Shown here: one piece after another, positions 58,254 to 64,000 of the stretch | Layout of the letters: each line of letters starts with the position of its first letter | How positions within the stretch are numbered: position 1 is the stretch's first letter | Assembly: GCF_964275005.1 (NCBI RefSeq) | Contig: NC_092693.1 | Location: 23,020,835 to 23,084,834, forward strand | Source of the DNA: Diadema setosum | Lineage: Eukaryota; Echinodermata; Echinoidea; Diadematoida; Diadematidae | Length of the DNA stretch: 64,000 nucleotides | Direction: 5' to 3' | Translations under genes and position numbers: made by a program | Notes under the pieces: generated by a model | Told to the model about the DNA's origin: nothing | What the model saw: only the letters and a program-made list of their open reading frames with translations | Database searches by the model: none

Positions 58254-60914
58254 TTGTGTGGATCTTTACGAGTACAGTGAGCAACATAATCTATGTCATA
58301 CTTGTATTATATTGGATGGCAATGAATGGGATATCAGGGAATATTTAACCCTTATGAGTGAGATTTTCCCTGGTATTCCACAAAACAAACCATCCATTAA
58401 AATCACTATTTTCTATAATCATTATCTAGAGATACAATCATTATCAAGAGAAGGCATAAACTGTAAAGAGCAATTTCACGTCGACTGCACTAAAAAAAAA
58501 TGACTTAAACCTTAACTTGCTACAAGAATTTGCACACTTTGCAAGCGATCATGTAACTGCCTAGGTAAAATATGGTGTATTATTGTACAGCCACTTTGCA
58601 CAGTTGTCTATGGGGAATTAATACAGTAGCCTATATGTTTCACTGAATCAATTTCTGTTTTTCAAATGCACTGTTAAAATGCCATACAGGGCATATTGGT
58701 CAGACTGGATTGAACAAGAAAGCTTTATTTCTCTTGGCATGATCATGTAAGAATTCACAGACCTGAGCAGAGTGAACAAAATCATCTGGCTTCTGTACTG
58801 TATCATAATTTGTCAGATATTGGTCTGCACTACCCAGCATCTGTTGCTAATGGTGTCCAAAGCGGAATTTTACGGACAGATTATTGCAGAGGAAGGATGG
58901 AGCAATGCAATGGCACACGTCTTTATTTTATAGGGAGTTATTATGGGAGCCTTTGAAAAATCTAATGCTCGCATATATGTACAAATGGTAACTGACTAGG
59001 TATTAAGGGTACATGTTTGACTGTGTATGTGTGTATGAGTGTGTACTCTCTCCATGTCTCTATGAGATCTTAACGTGCAAGGAGAAAAGTTTTAAGTCAA
59101 CCAAATTAGAGGAATGACAAGCGCTACGCGACATGACATTGACCTTTTGTTTCAAGGACTACAACCTGTTACAATCAATCTACATTGGAAATGAATTATA
59201 TGATGTCATTATGAAATGCTTAATCACTCCATAAATTGAGCATGGACAACAGACAGGGAAAGACCAAACATACCACGAGACCCATGACAAGACCGCGCAC
59301 TCTCTCTCCAATCTCCGGCGAGATGTCGGACCCAAACTGCTGCAGCGTCGTCAGGAAGCGCTTCAGCTGCTCAGCTGACGTGCCCCGCACGCCGCCGGGA
59401 CCTCCTGATTGGCCGGGATGCCCTGGATGGCGGCGGCCCCACCCCCAAGGCCAGACGGCGGGGACGGGGTGCCATTCATGCTGCGAGGCGAGTGAAGCCC
59501 ATTTACTAGAGACCCTAATGTGGAAAGGGGTAGAGGAATGAAGGATACAGAAAGGCTTACGCATTTCTTTAGGGACTAGCATTTAACAGATCCTACCATA
59601 CAAATTCTCTATTGAAAAATCCCATGTGATGGTGTTTGCACCTCAATTCTATTTTATTCAAAAAAAAATTGTGTGGTATTATAAAAATGTATATTTATTA
59701 ATACTAACATTTACTTGTACGAAAGTCAAAACATTTTAACTCAAATGTCAAATGAATTTCAGCTTCCAGTCTTCAAACCAACAATACATGGGGGCTCTGA
59801 TACATTGTAGGGGAATGAATGATAAGAGAATATTGGTTGAAGCACAAAAAGCCATCCTCACGGGAATTGCAGGTTGAAAAACAAGGCAAATAGGATGATG
59901 TTATTACAGGAGAAAGAGGATGAGCAGGAAAGAGAGAAAAGGGTGTAGAAGGAAGAAGAGGAGATGGGTATGAGGGGGAGTGGGGTGGAGGAGATGGACA
60001 GAAGAGGGAGAGGGAGGGAAGAGACACAGAGAAAGAAGAGGAGGAGGAGGAGGATGTGGGATTGGAGATAATTTGGTGAAGGTATGGTGGAGGAGTAGGA
60101 AGCAGAGGAGGAGAAGAAGAGAGATGGAGAGGGAGGGGCATAGATGGAGGATGGGGAGGAAAGCCATGAGGAGGAGAAAATGGTGATGATGGTTGTGGTA
60201 ACTGTGAGATGGAGAAGGAGAAAAACAGAATGAAAAGAAAAAGAGAGGAGAGCAGAGTATGAGGAGGAAGAGGGGGATGAAGAGGAAGGAGGGGGATGAA
60301 GAGGAGGAGGGGGATGAAGAGGAGGAGGGGGATGAAGAGGAGGAGGGGGATGAGGAAGAGGAGGAGGAAGAGAAGGAGGAAGAAGAGGAGGAGGAGGGAG
60401 AGAAGGAGGAGGAAGTGGAGGAGGAGGAGGAGGAGGAGGAGGAAGAGGAGGAGGAGGAGGAGGAACAAGAGGAGGAGGAGGAAAAAGAGGAAGAGGAGGA
60501 AGAGGAGGAGGAAGAGGAGAAGGAAGAGGAGGAGTAGGAGGGAGAGGAAGAGGAGGGAGAGGAGGAGGAAGAGGAAGAGGAGGAGGGAGAAGAGGAGGAG
60601 GAAGAGGAAGAAGAGACAGTTATGATGGGAATAAAGAAGAGGAGCAAAAGTGTAGGAAGAGGAGGATAAGGAGGAAGAGGAGGAGGAGGAGGAGGAAGAA
60701 GAAGAAGAAGAAGAAGAAGAGGAGGAGGAGGAGGCAGAAGAAGGAGGAGGGAAGGACAGGGGGAAGAGAATGACCACAGATGAATGTCTTCCTCCACACC
60801 TGTCGATGAACTGGTGGAGTGGGACCTAGAGTGAGCTACAAGGTTTGCCCCGGCCAGACCGGTGGGCTGGGAAGCCGACTTACTCAGGGTTTGCTCAATG
60901 GGCGACTCTGGCAT
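48288..60914 (-). CDS. CBFA2T: CBFA2T/MTG (ETO) family transcriptional corepressor, two single-base frame breaks
   Basis: Nuclear corepressor scaffold linking DNA-bound repressors to NCoR/SMRT and HDACs. Nine minus-strand exons: 60914-60800, 59505-59274, 58163-58075, 56347-56166, 52972-52686, 50846-50764, 50377-50146, 49599-49409, 48680-48288; every junction is GT..AG and phase-consistent. Domains in order: MPESP leader, NHR1/TAFH ([21 protein letters not shown]), [17 protein letters not shown], an Arg/Glu-rich linker, NHR2 ([15 protein letters not shown]), NHR3 ([19 protein letters not shown]) and MYND ([15 protein letters not shown]). Counting the two missing bases the reading frame is 602 codons including the stop, close to the 604 residues of human RUNX1T1. 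One base is missing in exon 2 (about 59368-59372) and one in exon 3 (58104-58106). Invertebrates usually have one CBFA2T gene (fly Nervy), so I do not assign a vertebrate paralogue. Confidence 0.93.
48860..49012 (-). repeat. Possible tRNA-derived SINE fragment
   Basis: On the minus strand CAGGGTTCAAGCCCGG (B-box-like) is followed by CTACAGCGCTGGTGTCCTTG, the core-like sequence often found behind tRNA heads in animal SINEs. No A box of good quality, no tail and no duplication found. In intron 8 of CBFA2T. Confidence 0.35.
49409..49599 (-). CDS. CBFA2T: CBFA2T exon 8: NHR3 coiled coil
   Basis: [64 protein letters not shown]: a continuous heptad-rich helix almost identical in pattern to human NHR3. 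Phase 1 in, phase 0 out, donor GTGAGA. Confidence 0.95.
50146..50377 (-). CDS. CBFA2T: CBFA2T exon 7: NHR2 oligomerisation domain
   Basis: [37 protein letters not shown]: the amphipathic NHR2 helix that mediates tetramerisation and HEB/E-protein contacts in the human protein. Followed by a Gly/Ala/Ser linker and [12 protein letters not shown]. Phase 0 in, phase 1 out. Confidence 0.93.
50764..50846 (-). CDS. CBFA2T: CBFA2T exon 6
   Basis: (A)[20 protein letters not shown] then DWKHVET, matching human DREWAEEWKHLDH before NHR2. 83 bp, phase 1 in, phase 0 out, donor GTGAGT. Confidence 0.88.
52686..52972 (-). CDS. CBFA2T: CBFA2T exon 5: linker with RE/RD repeats
   Basis: [39 protein letters not shown], then [18 protein letters not shown] and [16 protein letters not shown] and KR.C match the human region (TKENG, KRPC). 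The RE-dipeptide run is encoded by a degenerate GAGATGCGG/CGGGAACGG repeat. Phase 2 in, phase 1 out, donor GTAAGG. Confidence 0.85.
56166..56347 (-). CDS. CBFA2T: CBFA2T exon 4
   Basis: [20 protein letters not shown] through [12 protein letters not shown], intact, phase 0 to phase 2 (CG). Slightly extended around [13 protein letters not shown] relative to human. The donor CG|GTGAGT is followed by an imperfect GAGTCAACTAG direct repeat at about 56140-56163. Confidence 0.9.
56522..56932. repeat. (AGT)n triplet microsatellite, about 410 bp
   Basis: Roughly 137 triplets, mostly AGT/GTA phase with dispersed GGT, GAA and GCA variants. Lies in CBFA2T intron 3, 175 bp upstream (gene sense) of exon 4. 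The poly-Leu, poly-Thr, poly-Tyr, poly-Ser and poly-Val frames across it are artefacts. Confidence 0.97.
58075..58163 (-). CDS. CBFA2T: CBFA2T exon 3: end of NHR1, with a one-base deletion
   Basis: [20 protein letters not shown] is read in frame, then TGA. Shifting by one gives [10 protein letters not shown], exactly the family sequence. The minus strand has TTTCCCTGAGA where TTTCC-N-CTGAGA is expected (CCC at 58104-58106 instead of four bases). Length 89 against 90 required by flanking phases (0,0). Confidence 0.9.
58186..58258. repeat. (TG)n microsatellite
   Basis: TG dinucleotides with two TATG breaks, preceded by (AG)n, immediately upstream (gene sense) of the CBFA2T exon 3 acceptor. Confidence 0.92.
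59274..59505 (-). CDS. CBFA2T: CBFA2T exon 2: Pro-rich segment and start of NHR1/TAFH, with a one-base deletion
   Basis: Acceptor CTCTAG at 59507-59506. Reads [19 protein letters not shown], ...ACGARQLS and then breaks. The downstream frame gives [20 protein letters not shown] and [11 protein letters not shown]. The conserved Ser-Lys-Leu-Lys should be AGC AAG CTG AAG; the minus strand reads AGCAGCTGAAG, one A short. The observed length of 232 is one less than the phases at both ends require (233). Confidence 0.9.
59908..60758. repeat. 850-bp polypurine tract, GGA/GAA-rich, with an 18-bp minisatellite core
   Basis: Nearly all A/G on the plus strand. Between about 60265 and 60355 the unit GAGGAGGAGGGGGATGAA repeats about five times. 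It begins 42 bp downstream (gene sense) of the CBFA2T exon 1 donor and fills two thirds of intron 1; the transcribed strand is therefore polypyrimidine in RNA. Long frames here are low-complexity. Confidence 0.95.
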
Positions 60915-60931
60915 CTTGGCTTCACTGTGAT
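60800..60931 (-). CDS. CBFA2T: CBFA2T exon 1 (leader, start ATG at 60914)
   Basis: [13 protein letters not shown]...STSSST aligns with the human MPDSPVDVKTQ start. A good polypyrimidine tract and GCAG acceptor precede it (exon start 60931), and the frame is open back to the acceptor (HSEAK before the Met), so an upstream exon exists and may be either 5' UTR or an alternative N-terminus. Donor G|GTGTGG at 60800/60799. Ends in phase 1; joins TA of exon 2 to make Val. Confidence 0.82.
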
Positions 60932-63900
60932 CTGCATAGAGGAAAGAGAAGAGAAAGAAAGAGACATACTGTCATTTCCTAGAATATTCTCCATATCGAC
61001 TTTCTGGAAGAAAAGAGCTCAGACCATGTAATACCCTTCAAAATGACACTGTTCTGTGTGCATGTGAATGTGCTTATGTGTGTGTTTGTGTTTTCTTTTG
61101 TGTTACAAATATCCCATCAGCGTGTGACTGCTACAATTAAAGGCCACACGCAAACAGGAAAAATTGTAAAAACTGAATAACACTCATCAATGCATTAATA
61201 TGAAAATTCATTACACATGATTAGGATTTCTTCCTTATTACGCTTTTCACGGCAAGGGATTATTTGTACCAAATAGATAAAACTTGTTCAACTGCACACA
61301 AACTAATGTACCCCTGGGCAATCTCTTACACTCCTTGCTTTTTCTCTGACAGTACGCTTTGCATTTGTTGTTGGATTGGTATTTGCAAAGTCATGGGTAC
61401 GTAACATTTGCACCCTCGTTTCTCAGTGACTACACAGTACTGTTCTGTCATTTTTCCTTTTCCTTTGAAGGTCGAGTGGGAAAAGAGGGGGTAACGTACT
61501 TTATCACAATTAACTGAATGGTAATTACAGAACCCAGTAAGTGATGCATTAAAATGATTACTTTTTGTTTTAATCATCAAGTTAATTGATTGGATAAAAC
61601 GAGTATGTAATGCAATGATTGGTATATTGTACGTGTAGGAGTTGCGGGGACAGGGAGTAGAGTGCCTACCATGGGGGGGGGGGGGGCGAGAATGGTTTTA
61701 GATTTTGACCAAATATGATGGGATCCATTCCCTTTTTACTCCTTGGTTCCTATCCACATACATTATGCACCGAGTTCCGATCTAATAATCGTTATTAAAA
61801 GACGGGTGTAAATTGCTGGACCAATATTAACGCAGCGGGGCACGGCAGCAGTTGGGCATATTGTCCCCCATCCCACAATGATGCTCAATCGGTTGTCAGT
61901 CGGCCTGACATGTTTGTTCCTCCATCAGGGTTTTGTTGCCGTAAATTCAGCCATGACATGTGCAGGAGATGTCAAAATGTTCACAAATAAACCACGGTCA
62001 TTTTTTTTTTCTCTCTCTTACTACAACCCACAAGAGAGCACACATGAGCCGAATAAGCTGCAAAGCAACTATTGCTTCATTATTTCCCCCACCCATCTGA
62101 TCTCTCTCTCTCTCGATCTCCCCTTTTTTTCTTTTTTTTCCCCCCTTTCTCCCCTTTTCTGCGGACACCACTGCTAATATGATGGATTGGGTAACACAGG
62201 CGTGAATGGGTGCAACAAGCACAAATTAGCAATCATCCTAATTGAGTTGCTATCATTACAGACAGTTTTCACGGCTCGGCTGGCGCGGGGGACGAGATGA
62301 TGACAAACAGGCAGCAGGAGATGACAAGGATGATCAGTGATGCAGAGAGGAGGGGGAGGAAGAGGAGGATGGAGGGGGGAGGGGAGGGGCGGGGGAGATG
62401 AGGCAGGAGAGATCACAGCAGCCAAAAATGATAGCAATAGAAAAGTGAAGGAGATGACGAGGAGAGAGAGAGAGTAGGATCATATTATATCTATTACTGT
62501 AGATTAATAGGCTTAGAATCTGGAGACTTTGGACTCACAGAGGAAATGCTACCTGAGTGAAAAAGATGGACAAACAAACAAATGGACAGACAGACAGTCA
62601 GAGAAAGAGAGACAGACAGAAGGACCAACAATGTTGTAGGCATAAAGATAGAGAAAATGTGATCGATACGCCAGGAAATGCAAGCATGCAAACTTGAAGA
62701 GATAGCCTTTGAGAAGACCATGGCATAAAGAAAGGAGACAAGAAGTTCTTGAGATATGTACCGAGCGATATCGGTGGTTGATACTTAACGCCATGATACA
62801 AGCTCTAATCGATAAGTCAGAAACTATTTTAAATACCGAGTAAACTCTGCAAATACTGAGTAATGAATGAAATATATATGTGAGCAAAGGCATTGAACTG
62901 AACATGTATGAATGAAACCAGACCTACACAACAACACACTGAAGTCTTTCCAAAGTGAGTTGAATATAATCATCATGATAGGTGTAGATGTGATGCATCT
63001 ACTCCCTGGATCACAGATATGATACTCTTTTCTTTTGCAAAGATGATACAAAATGCACCTGATTTCAGAGAGGTGAATGGGTGATGGTATGGGAAGTATA
63101 CTGCCTGCCAGTCCTCTTGCAGCGTAAATATCATCCAAACAAACGGACACTATAGCCATGTGGTAGCAGACAAAGATGTATACCCCACAAACAACCTGAC
63201 GGCACAAACTATGGCATCAGTTTCATCCTAACCCTGGATGATCTCCAGCAAAATATCCAATACCATTAGATGTGATACGCTGTGCGGTGAAGCCTTGAGG
63301 GGAGGAGAGGGGTGCGAGTTTAGAAGTAGATGGGCACAATAGTGCAGTGCCACTGTACCTCCAACTTGACTTCCGTATCTGTGCAGTAAGGATTGGCCAA
63401 ATGGAATGACAGAATTATCACGAGAATCAGACATGAAACAAAAAAGATGTGGTAGTTAAAAGAGTCACATTTTTTTTTTTCACAAAAAGAGTGATGATAA
63501 TAGCCCACACCACTTTAGTATGAACGTTACAGGAATTGCCAGTATCATCAACTAACAAATCTTGCATTAACCAATGCACACAACACTAAATTTCCTTATT
63601 TCGTATTCATATAAAATGATGAAAGCACAGTTACCTGAATTGTTTGTATCAAATTACTATAAAATTGTTATCATCCAGAAATTATGAATATTATGGGGGG
63701 GGGGGGGTGGGAAAGGGGTCATAGTTGCTGCATCATTGACCAAAATCAAGATTTACACAGTTTTTGTGTATAGACCAGTAGAAGAGCTGTAAGGTAATGA
63801 CATCATCTCTTCAAATGTGCATATTTTATATGGTTGCATTGAACATCACTGCATATGAAAAATTTGGCCACTCTGATATTCTATGACTTTCTTTATATCT

Positions 63901-64000
63901 CATGTTCAATTTTAATGACTTTTCTACCACTCTGCAGGTTTGATTGAAGTCAACTTTAACATGGTGTGCCATGGCACTCTTAAACACACTCTATTTACTC
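60932..64000 (-). other. Sequence upstream of CBFA2T exon 1
   Basis: Intron and/or 5' flank. An upstream exon must exist because exon 1 begins at an acceptor, but I could not identify one. Contains a pyrimidine/purine-rich patch (62098-62160, 62338-62410), a 14-G run at 61673 and a 13-G run at 63695. Confidence 0.55.
60961..61325. other. AT-rich spacer, nothing recognised
   Basis: No repeat pairing, no tRNA boxes and no frame with family resemblance were found on either strand. Confidence 0.5.

Noticed and set aside
59773..60777. 334-codon minus frame rich in Leu/Ser/Pro
   Set aside because: Reading of the polypurine/polypyrimidine tract. Only the first 38 codons of the overlapping 336-codon frame starting at 60914 are real (CBFA2T exon 1).

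Overview
This is a window of animal nuclear DNA: AT-rich, long introns with GT..AG boundaries, many short inverted-repeat transposons and microsatellites, and no bacterial or viral genes. The repeat repertoire (CGTC-run/GGTCAAAGGTCA elements, TTTTCGCGAA-type foldbacks, many poly-G/C runs) and the gene content suggest a marine invertebrate deuterostome, most likely an echinoderm such as a sea urchin. That assignment is inference. No long conserved transposase or reverse transcriptase frame is visible.

Three protein-coding genes can be reconstructed exon by exon. (1) Positions 1114-13531, plus strand: the last eight exons of a DCAF11/WDR23 gene (copy A), whose 5' exons lie off the left edge. 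(2) Positions 18667-39003, plus strand: a complete second DCAF11/WDR23 gene (copy B), 15 coding exons, 527 residues, including a 53-bp first exon and a 65-bp fifth exon too short to stand out as open frames. The eight shared exons have identical phases, and seven of them identical lengths. The proteins are about 80% identical in the blocks compared and the introns are unrelated, so this is an old head-to-tail tandem duplication. (3) Positions 60914 down to 48288, minus strand: a CBFA2T/MTG (ETO, RUNX1T1 family) transcriptional corepressor in nine exons with NHR1/TAFH, NHR2, NHR3 and a C-terminal MYND zinc finger. It is convergent with copy B. Two adjacent NHR1 exons each lack exactly one base, so the frame is broken twice while the other seven exons are intact.

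DCAF11 is the substrate receptor of a CUL4-DDB1 ubiquitin ligase (known for NRF2/SKN-1 turnover), and both copies keep the two WDxR DDB1-docking motifs. CBFA2T proteins bridge DNA-bound repressors to NCoR/SMRT and histone deacetylases. Nothing in the sequence ties the two functions together.

The rest is intron and intergenic DNA rich in non-autonomous DNA transposons. Several have readable ends and target-site duplications: a 1.7-kb element with TAA duplications and an intact empty site next door; a 237-bp family with 6-bp duplications in two copies; a TA-flanked pogo/Tigger-like element; a TTAA-flanked piggyBac-like element; a 0.43-kb terminal-inverted-repeat family in two copies; a GGGCC(C)-ended 118-bp family in three copies; and a 1-kb element carrying repeated DR1-type half-sites in intron 1 of DCAF11 copy B. 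Very long (AGT)n, (GGA)n and poly-G/C tracts lie in and around the CBFA2T introns.
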